64,000 nucleotides of DNA from contig JAJRPM010000002.1 in the NCBI GenBank assembly GCA_024280775.1, positions 241,804 to 305,803 on the forward strand, in the 5' to 3' direction. Position 1 is the first letter of the stretch; each line of letters opens with the position of its first letter. Source of the DNA: Candidatus Zixiibacteriota bacterium (lineage in GTDB: Bacteria; Zixibacteria; MSB-5A5; GN15; JACZUZ01). Below the pieces are notes generated by a model. That model had not been told where the DNA came from. It saw nothing but the letters and a program-made list of their open reading frames with translations, and did not search any database. Shown here in pieces: positions 53,622 through 63,966 of the stretch. A program made the translations under genes and the position numbers.

Positions 53622-53978
53622 ACGAGTGCTCCGACCGAGTGCAATGGTTTTCTGTAGTCTTGGAAATCTCCGAATCTACTGACGATAATTCTTTGCTGTC
53701 TACACATGCATATTTCTTTTCGAAACGACTATGTTTGAGAACTGACGACCTCCTGAGCCCTTATTGCCTCATTTTAACACACATGTCATATGTCTAGTCT
53801 AGAGACAGTATTCCTTGTAACCAGCATTAACCCATACTAGAGGTATATGTAGCCAGCCTCCCACTAACTCGGTGAGTGACCGAAACACATAGAGCTCAAT
53901 GCAGTAATCTAGGAACTCTTCGACATTGTCAGAGATCGGAGCCCTAGCATATTCAGAAATCTCTAAGTGTGCGATTCT
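53622..53978. other. Convergent gap between the recombinase gene and the first STAND gene
   Basis: 357 bp with no ORF of note. Small inverted repeats are visible (TCGGT/ACCGA around 53871-53885; TGTCT/AGACA around 53792-53808), but none is a convincing terminator. Confidence 0.45.
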
Positions 53979-56900
53979 TCATGAATTCAGCTCTAATAGA
54001 TCCTGAATTGCACTATCCAATTCATCGCTGTCTGGACGGTTAATCTCAACCAATTCGTCTCTGCTGTCTTCAGAAAGCGCATATGAGACTTGATCAAAGA
54101 ATTGTAGTAACAAATCGTAGCTTGAGTTGTTGGCATGAGAATTATAATGTGTTTCGAGCTCTTTCTTAGACCTAACGGCCATGTCGTGTAGACTGATTCT
54201 CATTTGATGGAGCTGATCGTATTCAATCTCACCCAATCGTACTTTGAAACCGTTACCAGATTTCTTCAACTCATTAACGATAGTTTGCAATTCATCGTGC
54301 ACAGATACAAATTCGAATAGAATTAACGCACTCGACCGGAATCTCAATTCTGGTATCTCCAGATATGTAAAGTGTGGGAGAGAAACGTATGCTGCATCTG
54401 GTAGCTCTTGTGGAATGAGACACTCCCATACTTCGCTTGTGCCAGATGTAACTGCAGAGGCTTGCGAAGCGCTTATTTGGAATCCACCTTCAACAAAACG
54501 GTTGCCCTCATGAAGCGGGATTAGCCAAAATATATCCGCCACCTCATCCGCTTCCGATAGTACAGTGAGTACCGAACTAAGTTCATCCTCGAGGCTCAGT
54601 GGATTACTAACAGAAAACGCAATGGCCAAGTACTTTAGCGGATAGTCGTCATGCGTCTCGGCGGACATTTCGGTATCAATGCCTTTCTCAGTCAGAGTCA
54701 CTTTGAGTCGGTTTAACCGTAATACATCTTCACGCGTTTTTTTATCATGTAGTTGCTTTACGTAGCGACCAGCTCTTCGCTGCTTAACTTGCGGCGGGTA
54801 TTTAATACATGCCTCTACCATGTCCGCCAAGTCTTTGTATGATCTTGACTCCCGTTCATTCAGACCTGTAATCTGGAAATGGTCTGGCGCCACTTGAAGA
54901 AGTTCGTCCCAAGCTTCATGCAAGCCAGAAAGAGCTTTGTTTGTTGATCGTATGTTGAAGACTGCAAGCCCTCCCGCACTTTCACTCTCTTGGTTCAATA
55001 GCCATTGTAGAATCTGTGAAGCGAAATTCTGAATACCAGCCCTCCAGTCTTTTACTTTTGCATCGAATGAACTCTTGAGATCAACCCCAGTTTGAGGTAG
55101 TAAATCGGGAACTGTCTGTATTAGACGAGTAACCAGATTCATAGACTCTACCCAATCTTCAGAAGACTTCAGATTTCTCCCTTCAATAATCCGTCCAAGA
55201 TTTTGTCGACACTGTTGAACAAAGGTTAGGCTAGCTTGGCGTAGTTCCATCCAGTGTGATTGAAATTCGTATGAACTGTTCAATCCAAAGGAAGTTTCAA
55301 TCTGTCTTAACATGCTTACGTTTTTGTTAACGTCAGATTCCGAGGGTAGATGTTCGATTGGGATAGATTTGGTTGTTTCATCATCAGTAGGAGCAAGGAT
55401 AGAAGGTAGCAGCCATATGCCTTGCGATTCGTAGCGTTGCAAAAATGGTATCGTCATTCGCAAAGACTTGAGCCGTGATACGGCTTGCTCATTGTGTGTA
55501 TCGGTTGTGCTGTCATCTACTATGAATTCTACCTTGAGCACATCACCTGATATTTCAATTTCAGTTGATCTTGTCTTAAGCATCAAGTATCCCAAGATGT
55601 CATATTGGTGAGAGGAGAACCATTTTTGAAAATATTCAGGATCTAGTCTATGTACTGCCTGACACAATAGCTTAAAGCTGCTTAGCTCTAGTTCATCAGA
55701 GATGGCACATTCCAAACTATTATCTCGGAGTTTCTTCCAATCAGGAACATCAATGTTACACAAAGAAATCCAGTCAATGATATCACATGTGGACGATGTT
55801 GGTGTCATCAAGAATTCTATTCCCACCTTGCTGATTACTTCTTCAAGAAAACGCTTACAAACATCTAAGCCTCTGGGCGCATTAGTAAACTCTAGCGAAA
55901 TATCTCTTAGCTTTCGGAAATTGTCGAACTGGAAGCCTTCGATTTTTGCCAAACTAGACAATGCATCTGTCTTGACAACCGGCATATGAGTTGAAGCCAG
56001 CAAGCTCACCCCAGTCGGGCCGACAAGTTCAAATGCTTGATCGAATAATTCTTTGTTAGCCTGAAAGAAATTATGCTCGCCCGCTCTGAAGACTCCTTCC
56101 ACAACCAGAGCCACAATCTCCGTATTACTTTCAATACTGAAGTTTACTAACTGCTCCAATAATTCATCGCTGTTGACTTTCTGCCAATTAAGCGCATTTG
56201 TGACAAACTGTGAAAGTGATTCACTTGGCACAGAGCCAATAATGCTCATGATAGTCGTAACAGGATTAGGATAGGACTCGTGGAGAATATCTGTTAGATG
56301 GCGTGAGCGCACCCAATGCAAACCAGAAACCCAGTTACCATCCTCTGAGATGTATTCGTCAATGAGAGATTTCAGTGTGAATTGAGGATCATCGCGAAAT
56401 TCAATTTCAGAAAGTAACGCAGAAGTTTCCATCCTAGAACCCAGTGTGTGTGCTAGAGATACTCTTCGTAGTATTTCAATCTTGGCGGCATCTTCGCCAC
56501 TGCGGTTTATCACATTGAGCTGATCACGAAGTCTATCTTCTAGGAGTTGACCATGTGTAACTAAATACACAAATTCCATTAGTAGTTGGGGCTCTCCTAG
56601 TTTTTCAAACGCCCACCCTGCCGATACGACACTCTCATGAATTCTATCACCGGATGCGAGTCTTTCGAATATTTCTCCTGCTTCTATGGGTGTTAGAACT
56701 GGTTCAACAATCTCATACCCAGTCAATGAATCAATTGCGAATCTAAACCAGTCTTCATGTCTACAAGAAACAAGGATCGGTATGCCAAATGCCTTGGCTT
56801 GCTGTGCGATCAAAGGCCACAATTGAGTCCGCATATCAACATTATCAATAAGCAAATACATGGGTAGTCCGGTTTCAGAGCGAAACTGGATGAAAGCTCT

Positions 56901-57890
56901 GAGAGCCTCTAGCTCCTCAGGTTTACCGACTGCACGAATGATGTAGGTGTGATCCGCGGGCCAGAAATCACAAGCGTATCGAAAGAGTAGAGTCGACTTA
57001 CCTTGTCCGCTTGAAGCTCTCAGAATGCATATTTTTGAAATATTAACTGCTTCATCGATTTTATCAATCCATTTGGATCTATGAACGTCAAGGTCATTGG
57101 CAATATGTCCAGGGCGTGTATTCTTGCCATCGAGGAAGTCATTTGTGCTGTTATCGGGAGACCAACTAATCTGTTGAATGAGCCCACTTCCGTAGGCTTG
57201 GAATGTGCCCTCGCTTGCTAGAGCTTCGCCTACTCTCACGCGCACAGTCTCCAAATCCGCGCGACTCACTTTTCGCCGCTCTTTTGACCATTCAAGAAAC
57301 CTTGCAACTAGTACGTCAAGGTAAGTAACGTATGCCTCACTGCTGAGTTCGAATCTAGTGATAACTTGTTCTTGAAGTCTGATCTGGAGTTCCTGTTCGG
57401 GAATTGACACTAATGTCAAACGGTTTAGAATCTCTAGAGCCTCTGCATCTGAGGCTCCGGAGCTCTTGCATAGCTTCAGAAATTTCTTGTCGATCCTGTC
57501 TCTGTCTGCCGATGAAAGTCTGACTCGGCTGGCGAGTCGTGCTAGGTCAGTTTTTAACTCAAAATCGACGACCAAGTTATACTGACTTTTGGGATTTGCT
57601 CGATGTATTTCTATAAAACTTTTGAGTACGTCCTTCAACTTTGCCCAATTCCAAGATTTCGTCGAGGTCTTTACTTGAACATAGACAGTTTCAGTTTCAA
57701 TGCTGCTAATGTCGAAGTCCTCAAGACCCTCAGGCATGACTGAGCTATCTGGATCGGCTTCTTCATAGAGATCGAATGCACGAAGAACTGAATACAATAC
57801 TTGGAATCGAATTCCACGAATGTTGGCGGCACCGTGGTATCGCGACTTCAATATTGCATCTATAGGTGGATGTAGATTCATATTCTTCAT
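53979..57890 (-). CDS. Large STAND NTPase with N-terminal Cap4/DUF4297-like nuclease domain (Avs-like)
   Basis: 1303 residues. Residues ~18-110 resemble the DUF4297/Cap4 PD-(D/E)XK nuclease: GAANIRGIRFQVLYSVL, acidic GLEDFDI (E57-D60) and VYVQVKTST (Q72-x-K74). The P-loop NTPase follows with Walker A ASSGQGKST (292-300) and Walker B YLLIDNVD (345-352), then a helical STAND-type region. The ~800-residue C-terminus is not obviously TPR or WD40; it is rich in Ser, Glu and Leu and probably senses a ligand. This matches nuclease-STAND antiviral proteins, where recognition of a phage protein drives oligomerisation and DNA cleavage. Family membership is solid at domain level; defence role is inferred. 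Confidence 0.78.
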   Translation of the reverse strand: MKNMNLHPPIDAILKSRYHGAANIRGIRFQVLYSVLRAFDLYEEADPDSSVMPEGLEDFDISSIETETVYVQVKTSTKSWNWAKLKDVLKSFIEIHRANPKSQYNLVVDFELKTDLARLASRVRLSSADRDRIDKKFLKLCKSSGASDAEALEILNRLTLVSIPEQELQIRLQEQVITRFELSSEAYVTYLDVLVARFLEWSKERRKVSRADLETVRVRVGEALASEGTFQAYGSGLIQQISWSPDNSTNDFLDGKNTRPGHIANDLDVHRSKWIDKIDEAVNISKICILRASSGQGKSTLLFRYACDFWPADHTYIIRAVGKPEELEALRAFIQFRSETGLPMYLLIDNVDMRTQLWPLIAQQAKAFGIPILVSCRHEDWFRFAIDSLTGYEIVEPVLTPIEAGEIFERLASGDRIHESVVSAGWAFEKLGEPQLLMEFVYLVTHGQLLEDRLRDQLNVINRSGEDAAKIEILRRVSLAHTLGSRMETSALLSEIEFRDDPQFTLKSLIDEYISEDGNWVSGLHWVRSRHLTDILHESYPNPVTTIMSIIGSVPSESLSQFVTNALNWQKVNSDELLEQLVNFSIESNTEIVALVVEGVFRAGEHNFFQANKELFDQAFELVGPTGVSLLASTHMPVVKTDALSSLAKIEGFQFDNFRKLRDISLEFTNAPRGLDVCKRFLEEVISKVGIEFLMTPTSSTCDIIDWISLCNIDVPDWKKLRDNSLECAISDELELSSFKLLCQAVHRLDPEYFQKWFSSHQYDILGYLMLKTRSTEIEISGDVLKVEFIVDDSTTDTHNEQAVSRLKSLRMTIPFLQRYESQGIWLLPSILAPTDDETTKSIPIEHLPSESDVNKNVSMLRQIETSFGLNSSYEFQSHWMELRQASLTFVQQCRQNLGRIIEGRNLKSSEDWVESMNLVTRLIQTVPDLLPQTGVDLKSSFDAKVKDWRAGIQNFASQILQWLLNQESESAGGLAVFNIRSTNKALSGLHEAWDELLQVAPDHFQITGLNERESRSYKDLADMVEACIKYPPQVKQRRAGRYVKQLHDKKTREDVLRLNRLKVTLTEKGIDTEMSAETHDDYPLKYLAIAFSVSNPLSLEDELSSVLTVLSEADEVADIFWLIPLHEGNRFVEGGFQISASQASAVTSGTSEVWECLIPQELPDAAYVSLPHFTYLEIPELRFRSSALILFEFVSVHDELQTIVNELKKSGNGFKVRLGEIEYDQLHQMRISLHDMAVRSKKELETHYNSHANNSSYDLLLQFFDQVSYALSEDSRDELVEINRPDSDELDSAIQDLLELNS

Positions 57891-58045
57891 GCTTAAGAAG
57901 CAAGCTCCTCAATGAAACTAATAGAATTGTCGACGATAACTGAATGGAATCATGCCCTGAGCGGGTTCCCCCCAAAAAGATTCTACGGTCTGCTCGGTTG
58001 GTTATGCGCTTGAGTTGGATAGAGTTCTATCGACCCAGAGTTAGG

Positions 58046-58771
58046 TCAAAAGCGATAAAAAATACCGCTATTGACTTCAGGAATACTCTTACGCAATTCC
58101 TCCAAAGCCTGTTCTAATCGCTCAATATGTTGGTTGTACTTTTCCTCGGTCATTCGACGCTGATCATTATGAGCTACCAAGGAGCCATCATCAGGTAACT
58201 TCGTGGCTGCTAATTCACGAACCACTTCAGCTACGTCACGATAGAACAAAGTCATGTCTCCGACTATCCTAGTGACGAGTTCTTTTCGCTTGAAACCAAT
58301 ACTCGTTAGTGTCAGCAATGACTCGTGCCAGTCGGATAAGATATGCAACCGCTCAGATAATCTTTTGACCTCGGGATGTAAGGTTTTACTCTGAACTAAT
58401 GCGTTGCACAGTGAATCCACATAGTGTCCAAGGGAATATGTCGAGTGCGGGGCAAAAAGGAACTGAGCGTCTTGAACAATGTCCGTTAGTTTCCTAAAAC
58501 TTCGCTGTTGTTGTCTTGTCCGCTTCAATGAGTGTATCCAGCCTGTGAATAATCTTGTAGCAGGAATAATCCCCAATACAAGCGTGACACCAAAAGAGAG
58601 GCATATGAAACCAATTATCAGATATTGAGTCCATACGGGAATAGTTGCCCAACTCGTAAACAAAAGGATTACAAGACCAACTCCCCAACCAACTAATGTG
58701 AGAATCAGCTGGGTTAGTCCTAATGGAGTCGTTTTCGGATAGTCTGCCCTGAGTGACCACTTATCGTTCAT
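58046..58771 (-). CDS. Two-TM protein of unknown function between the two STAND genes
   Basis: 241 residues from ATG 58769-58771 (an upstream GTG start is possible). Two membrane helices (about 20-41 LILTLVGWGVGLVILLFTSW and 47-70 YLIIGFICLSFGVTLVLGII) are followed by a ~170-residue cytoplasmic helical domain ending in a coiled coil (YNQHIERLEQALEELRKSI). I recognise no family. Orientation is the same as both STAND genes, with gaps of ~155 bp downstream and ~225 bp upstream. It could be a membrane partner, a sensor, or an unrelated passenger. Confidence 0.7.
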   Translation of the reverse strand: MNDKWSLRADYPKTTPLGLTQLILTLVGWGVGLVILLFTSWATIPVWTQYLIIGFICLSFGVTLVLGIIPATRLFTGWIHSLKRTRQQQRSFRKLTDIVQDAQFLFAPHSTYSLGHYVDSLCNALVQSKTLHPEVKRLSERLHILSDWHESLLTLTSIGFKRKELVTRIVGDMTLFYRDVAEVVRELAATKLPDDGSLVAHNDQRRMTEEKYNQHIERLEQALEELRKSIPEVNSGIFYRF

Positions 58772-58997
58772 TGGAATCACCACCCTTTGAGAACTCGTTC
58801 ATTGCGCATCAATTTAGCTTCACAAGCTACGGGACTCAAGCAAATACTCCGACTAGGCAACTATGATCCGAAGTCCGCTACTTGACTCAAGAAATTTCAT
58901 TTCTGTGTTGCGCTAAACCGACACACTATCTGGAGAGTGTTAGAGCTAATGAGCGCCAACCACAATAGTATTTTCGGTTTGTAGTATTGACAAATAC

Positions 58998-61900
58998 CTA
59001 TCTCACAAGTCTTCGGGCAACGATCAGCTCGTTGACCAGAGTCTCAAGCGACTTTCTGCGGTCATAATCTAGAGTTGGAGTTCTCGATTGAAGTCGATTA
59101 GCCAGCTCATCGCTAATCGGAAGTCGATGATGGATTATGTTTGATGCTTCTTCCCAAATTGCTTTAGCGATTCTTGGGCTTGAACATGAAATAAACAACC
59201 CAATCAAGTGCCTGACCGGCCCGATAAAATATCCTTCGCTTGAGAACAGGTGTGATAGTTCCTTAGCAAGCGTATCCTGTGCCACTCGACGGGACAATCT
59301 AAACGCATCCTTCCCAAATTCGTTATGATTGCTGTCGGCTAGCGCAAACCATCCACCTCCTCCTAGAATGTACACAAATCCGAGCATAGATACGAACGCT
59401 GCAAGATCAACTTGTTGCTTCATAACGAGAGTATCCCTTAATGTTTTCATTCCAAGAATAGAAGTATCGTTGAAATGTGTACGCCTCATCATACGCAACA
59501 CTCCTTCACTGATTGCTTCCATGGAAGCGTGTGTACTCTTTGCTAATGCAACACCAAGATTTCGTGCGTTCCTAGGATGAAGCAAGTGATTCGAATCTGT
59601 TTTATCTAAGAGTGTGGCAATCTCTTGTATTGGATATTGAGAGAACGCAATACTAGGGACAGGTTTCTTCTCGCTCAAAGCACGGTGCTTTGGAGTCTCA
59701 TTCGATGCAGCCTCAGCTCTAAAGTGCTCTTTGTATTGCTTGTGGATTCGTAATCCGTTCCTCTTAGAAAAAGATAGTACAGTTGCATATATCTCTCTAT
59801 CTGACACGAAATCAAACTTCGATTTCATGTAAAGGATTTTGCATATGTGATCATAAAGTGATTGCGCCGGCAATCTGCGATCGCTCTGCAACAACGAAAA
59901 GACTATACTCATTCCAAGAGGCACATTGACATTCGAGCTCTTCAAATGTGAAATCGTTTCGTAGAGATCAGCGATAATCTCGACTTCTATCCTAGAATCT
60001 AGCAATTGTTCACACAAGTACTCTAATCCTTCATCAATTCGCCAATCAATCCTAGGATCATTACTGATAATTTCAACGATTGCTTGCAATGCAATCTTGA
60101 GGTCAGTATCAACAATGCTATGCAACCAGTACACCAAACTCCGGTTTGTTTCCTTCCCATCCGTTACATGAGGCACAGTTTCAATAAGAGGAAACGAATT
60201 TCTCAAGGCTCTGACCGCGAATGTAGAGTCGCTGCGACCAAGTTGTGGAATTGGATCAACTATCTCGTAAACCGTTATGTCTTTCCTGAATCCGTAAGCA
60301 GCGAGATAAATACATCCCATTCGTAGGGCTTCCGCAGACTCGTTAGAGTCTCGCTCAAGAGAGGAAATGCGAGAAAGTCTCAAACACTCGATCGCTGAAG
60401 ATTCATAGAACTTCGATGCTCCAATTCTTTTCTCAGTATTGCTCACAAGTTGCGCTTTTATGGCCTTCCTATTTCGATCAGATGCTTTCGGGTATGTCTC
60501 TTCCAATAAATCGTTCAAAACATCTCCAGTTAGCGGACCTATATACGTGCCTTGGAGATGAGCGCTTGTTTGGTTGCTGATTTCCATCAATAGAATCAAT
60601 ACTTTCGAAAATCTTGGGAACTCCTTTGCAACCGTAAGAGTTCGTCGAAATGAATCTCTGCTGAATTCACGAACCGCATATAAATCGACTGCCCGTGGGC
60701 TTCCTTTGAACGGATCAGCAATTCGAAGCAAAGTTTCCAATTCAGTTATTAGTCTTTCTTCTCTCCTGGCATTTCTAATCTTGGATGCCTCTATTCTTGA
60801 AAGTTCAAATAGATACCGTACCCATGCACGATACCACCCGTGTACACTTCCATTAAGCAAGAGCGCAATTTTTTTCAGTGTCGCAGCTTTCTGCCAACAT
60901 GAGATTTGCACTGCATGATACCATTCACCGAACATTGGCAACTGGTCATCATAAATGCTTTCAAGATTCATCACATGTTCAGTCAGTTTCAAAATGTCCA
61001 AGTTCTTAGGTAATGTCTTAGCGTTACCTCCGGATCTAATGCTCCTCATAATCAACTCTTGATCGTCCGTATCTCGCAATACTTTTGAAGAAAGCCTTGC
61101 CGCTTCCTTGTTCATACCACCACGAATGAGATAACTTGCAATTTCTAGAAACAATCCGTGTTTCTTTTTTCGAGCGATTCTCAACTTTACAAGCTCAGTG
61201 TGATGTTGTGACACGCCAAACACAAGATCAAATTGCTTCAACAGAAGCTCAACTTGTAGTTGCACACTCTCGTCTGGTCTGGCGGATCGGATCATCCTTT
61301 CCAATAACAAAATAGCGACATTACAAGACATTTGACGGATGCATCTCAAGAAATGCGCAGATTCAATTTCCCGATATCGTCCTACTTTCTCATCTCCATC
61401 CAGCTTCATCGACCTGCCAGTTACATCATAGAGTGACCATGGAGGAAATCCGCCAGCATGTTCTGCAATTTGACAGAGCAGAATACCTTGTTCAGGTTCG
61501 AAAACTGGATGTCCATCAAAAAGTAACCTCTCACAAAACAGATCCACACCGTGAACACTGATCACGGCTAGATGATATTCTTTCATTGCAATATCAGACC
61601 GTTCTTCAATGTACGTATATAACGCTCTGCTCAATTCCACCGCTCTGCAATAAACATCCCAACGATACCTCCGCACTGCAAAATCAGAAATTTTCTTCAG
61701 ATTCATCGAGATGCTTTCAGTGGAGTGGAAATAGTATAGACTACCGGATACAAAGCCCACATCTAATAGCGAATACACTCTATCCGCCTGTCCTGATCTT
61801 ATGAGATACGGAACTAGATATCGGTACGCTCGTTGAGATTTGTAGAATTCCTTGCTAGTAAGCCATGAAATTATGTGTTCATAAAGATTACTTCCTTTCG

Positions 61901-63584
61901 AACCAGGCCTGTTACCTCTCGCGATAATGAATCGGCGAAAACTTTCGTGGTAAATCCGTATTCCCGTGGGTGTCTCGCCAGGCTTTAGAATAGGTTGCAT
62001 TTTCTTGAGAGTGTTTCTAACTGCATCCCTTTGAATCCCAGGAAACATTTCACACAGCTCATCTGACGTAATACCAAAGTCTATTAGCGCTAGAGTGTGT
62101 ATAATGGGTAAATCGTGTTCTCGAAAACTTTTTAACAAATGATCATAGTAGCTATTCAGATCTTTAGGAAGATGTTCTACATATGAAATAGGATCAAAAT
62201 TTCTGTCGACAGATAATAAATCTCGTAGTATAATTGTTAGGTATAGCGGATTCCCTTCCGTCTTTTCAAGTAACGCCGGAATGATCCCACTGTTCAGACT
62301 GAGCTGACGTCCCTTTGGCAGTTGACGGTTGTGTTTCCGCACAAATGAACCTACTAACTCGTCATCCCACGCTGGTAATTGATACACTTGAGTAGCGTCG
62401 TTCTTGGTGAGTTCTCTGAGTTCACTTGTGGGTTGAGATACTATTAGCATTGAACACCCATTGGGCAATCGTAATTCGCTAAGTTCCTTCACAAAGTTAT
62501 CGACTGTATTCTCCGCTAGCCGGTTTGGAGCCGCTACTCGATTTATGTGATCGATCCCGTCAACTACAAGCAATACTTTCTTCTGCTCCTTAGAAAGCGC
62601 CTTAAGCACAGCCTCAAGTGTATCTTTCGTCGCTGCAAAACGTGGCTTCACCTCGTTAACAATCTCCGGCGCAATACTTTCAAATTGGTGTAGGAAATTC
62701 CCATACATAGCTTGCGTAACTATTCGCTCCTGTGCGTAGCGATCTGTCGGTTCTAAATAGCAGAAGTGCTTAACCACCATCTTGCTATTCCTGTTAAGTT
62801 TCTCTTTTGCCAAGTCATCACATATGTGAGACTTTCCACTGCCCGGCTGACCGACTAGGACCGTGCGCCTATTTTTCTCGGTCAGAGCGACAAGCTCTTC
62901 TATTACTGGCTTTCTTAGCAATCGATGGATTTCGCCACGTTTCTGAAAAACGCCTGGTTGCTCTGAGCGAAGAAAATTTGCAAGTAATATCAATCGGCCA
63001 GCTACATCCCTTTCAGATACCTGATTGTTTGGATAGTAACCTATACCGAGATTCACTCGCACTAATCTCATCAACTCTATTTCTAGATTACCTGGGCGTC
63101 TCAAATCTAATGACGCACCCGGTGTCGAGGTGATCAGTAAAATCCGCTTCACAACTCTTTTTTGCGCAACTGAAAGTTGTTTGGGTTGAAGCTCTTTGAG
63201 CGTATTCGAATTGCATGTGAACGAGAAAACATCTTGAGATGCATCTGAAGTGCATTCGTCCATGCCATTCGTGGCTCTATTTGTGACAATCGCAAATCTA
63301 GTGTTGTTACTCAGCTTCTGAACGCTCGAGCAGAGTGCTGTCAATTTCAATTTATCCGAATCGTTCAGAAAGGTACTGCGCGTTATGTTCTTATTTACGT
63401 TGGAATGCTTAACTTGGATTTTCGTCTTTCGATTATTGGCAACATAGACGACATCATCAAACTTATCGGTACTACTTTCCTGCAGCTCTGAAGCTATCCG
63501 AAAGTCCGACGAATGGAGATGTTCGGCGATCAATACGGCAGTAATCAAGTCTTGATAGGAGTATCCTTTGTGTTTCCCGTCCAT
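58998..63584 (-). CDS. Very large STAND NTPase with N-terminal PD-(D/E)XK nuclease-like domain (Avs-like)
   Basis: 1528 residues. N-terminus: GYSYQDLITAVLIAEHL, E33, DKFDDVVYV (D43-D44) and KIQVKHS (Q57-x-K59), a DUF4297-like nuclease pattern. ATPase: Walker A LVGQPGSGKSHI (245-252), Walker B VLLVVDGIDHI (337-347), a REL...QPTSEL sensor-like strand and TEGNPLYLTI, the GxP motif of STAND/NACHT ATPases, followed by a winged-helix-like YHESFRRFI. About 900 helical C-terminal residues follow, probably TPR-like repeats that sense ligand. It shares layout but little sequence with the 53979-57890 protein. Defence by recognition-triggered DNA degradation is the likely role by family. Confidence 0.8.
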   Translation of the reverse strand: MDGKHKGYSYQDLITAVLIAEHLHSSDFRIASELQESSTDKFDDVVYVANNRKTKIQVKHSNVNKNITRSTFLNDSDKLKLTALCSSVQKLSNNTRFAIVTNRATNGMDECTSDASQDVFSFTCNSNTLKELQPKQLSVAQKRVVKRILLITSTPGASLDLRRPGNLEIELMRLVRVNLGIGYYPNNQVSERDVAGRLILLANFLRSEQPGVFQKRGEIHRLLRKPVIEELVALTEKNRRTVLVGQPGSGKSHICDDLAKEKLNRNSKMVVKHFCYLEPTDRYAQERIVTQAMYGNFLHQFESIAPEIVNEVKPRFAATKDTLEAVLKALSKEQKKVLLVVDGIDHINRVAAPNRLAENTVDNFVKELSELRLPNGCSMLIVSQPTSELRELTKNDATQVYQLPAWDDELVGSFVRKHNRQLPKGRQLSLNSGIIPALLEKTEGNPLYLTIILRDLLSVDRNFDPISYVEHLPKDLNSYYDHLLKSFREHDLPIIHTLALIDFGITSDELCEMFPGIQRDAVRNTLKKMQPILKPGETPTGIRIYHESFRRFIIARGNRPGSKGSNLYEHIISWLTSKEFYKSQRAYRYLVPYLIRSGQADRVYSLLDVGFVSGSLYYFHSTESISMNLKKISDFAVRRYRWDVYCRAVELSRALYTYIEERSDIAMKEYHLAVISVHGVDLFCERLLFDGHPVFEPEQGILLCQIAEHAGGFPPWSLYDVTGRSMKLDGDEKVGRYREIESAHFLRCIRQMSCNVAILLLERMIRSARPDESVQLQVELLLKQFDLVFGVSQHHTELVKLRIARKKKHGLFLEIASYLIRGGMNKEAARLSSKVLRDTDDQELIMRSIRSGGNAKTLPKNLDILKLTEHVMNLESIYDDQLPMFGEWYHAVQISCWQKAATLKKIALLLNGSVHGWYRAWVRYLFELSRIEASKIRNARREERLITELETLLRIADPFKGSPRAVDLYAVREFSRDSFRRTLTVAKEFPRFSKVLILLMEISNQTSAHLQGTYIGPLTGDVLNDLLEETYPKASDRNRKAIKAQLVSNTEKRIGASKFYESSAIECLRLSRISSLERDSNESAEALRMGCIYLAAYGFRKDITVYEIVDPIPQLGRSDSTFAVRALRNSFPLIETVPHVTDGKETNRSLVYWLHSIVDTDLKIALQAIVEIISNDPRIDWRIDEGLEYLCEQLLDSRIEVEIIADLYETISHLKSSNVNVPLGMSIVFSLLQSDRRLPAQSLYDHICKILYMKSKFDFVSDREIYATVLSFSKRNGLRIHKQYKEHFRAEAASNETPKHRALSEKKPVPSIAFSQYPIQEIATLLDKTDSNHLLHPRNARNLGVALAKSTHASMEAISEGVLRMMRRTHFNDTSILGMKTLRDTLVMKQQVDLAAFVSMLGFVYILGGGGWFALADSNHNEFGKDAFRLSRRVAQDTLAKELSHLFSSEGYFIGPVRHLIGLFISCSSPRIAKAIWEEASNIIHHRLPISDELANRLQSRTPTLDYDRRKSLETLVNELIVARRLVR

Positions 63585-63744
63585 AATGATCTAATGTTGT
63601 CACGCGCTCGTGGCGTTTAGCATCTGGGTTCATTGTTTTGACTCGCATCCTAACCGAAAACATTGGTTCCAATTGATCACAGACGAGTCATATTCATTGC
63701 AATAGCAACGGTGTGACTATTGACAGTATATAAACGATGTCATA

Positions 63745-63966
63745 TCACTGCAAGCGTAATTCGTACTCTCTATCCTCTGACCAGTCCCGCAAGTTGTACC
63801 GTTTTGAGAGATTCCTCTCGACTTCGATCATAGGGTCTCTTAACGACCAACGCCCAGGACGGGCTTTGGCTCTGTACCAGAGCATACTCAAGAAAATGAC
63901 ACTAACAGTTCCACCGACAGTTGCCTTATTGACACATTCTATGACCTTTTGCAACTCAGTAGACAT
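63745..63966 (-). CDS. Possible small single-TM protein
   Basis: 73 residues: MSTELQKVIECVNKATVGG, one membrane segment (TVSVIFLSMLWYRA), then a charged tail (RWSLRDPMIEVERNLSKRYNL). It is the only frame here with a membrane-protein look and lies just upstream of the large STAND gene on the same strand (160 bp). There is no strong ribosome site, and a plus-strand frame (63737-63970) overlaps it completely, so it may be spurious. Confidence 0.4.
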   Translation of the reverse strand: MSTELQKVIECVNKATVGGTVSVIFLSMLWYRAKARPGRWSLRDPMIEVERNLSKRYNLRDWSEDREYELRLQ

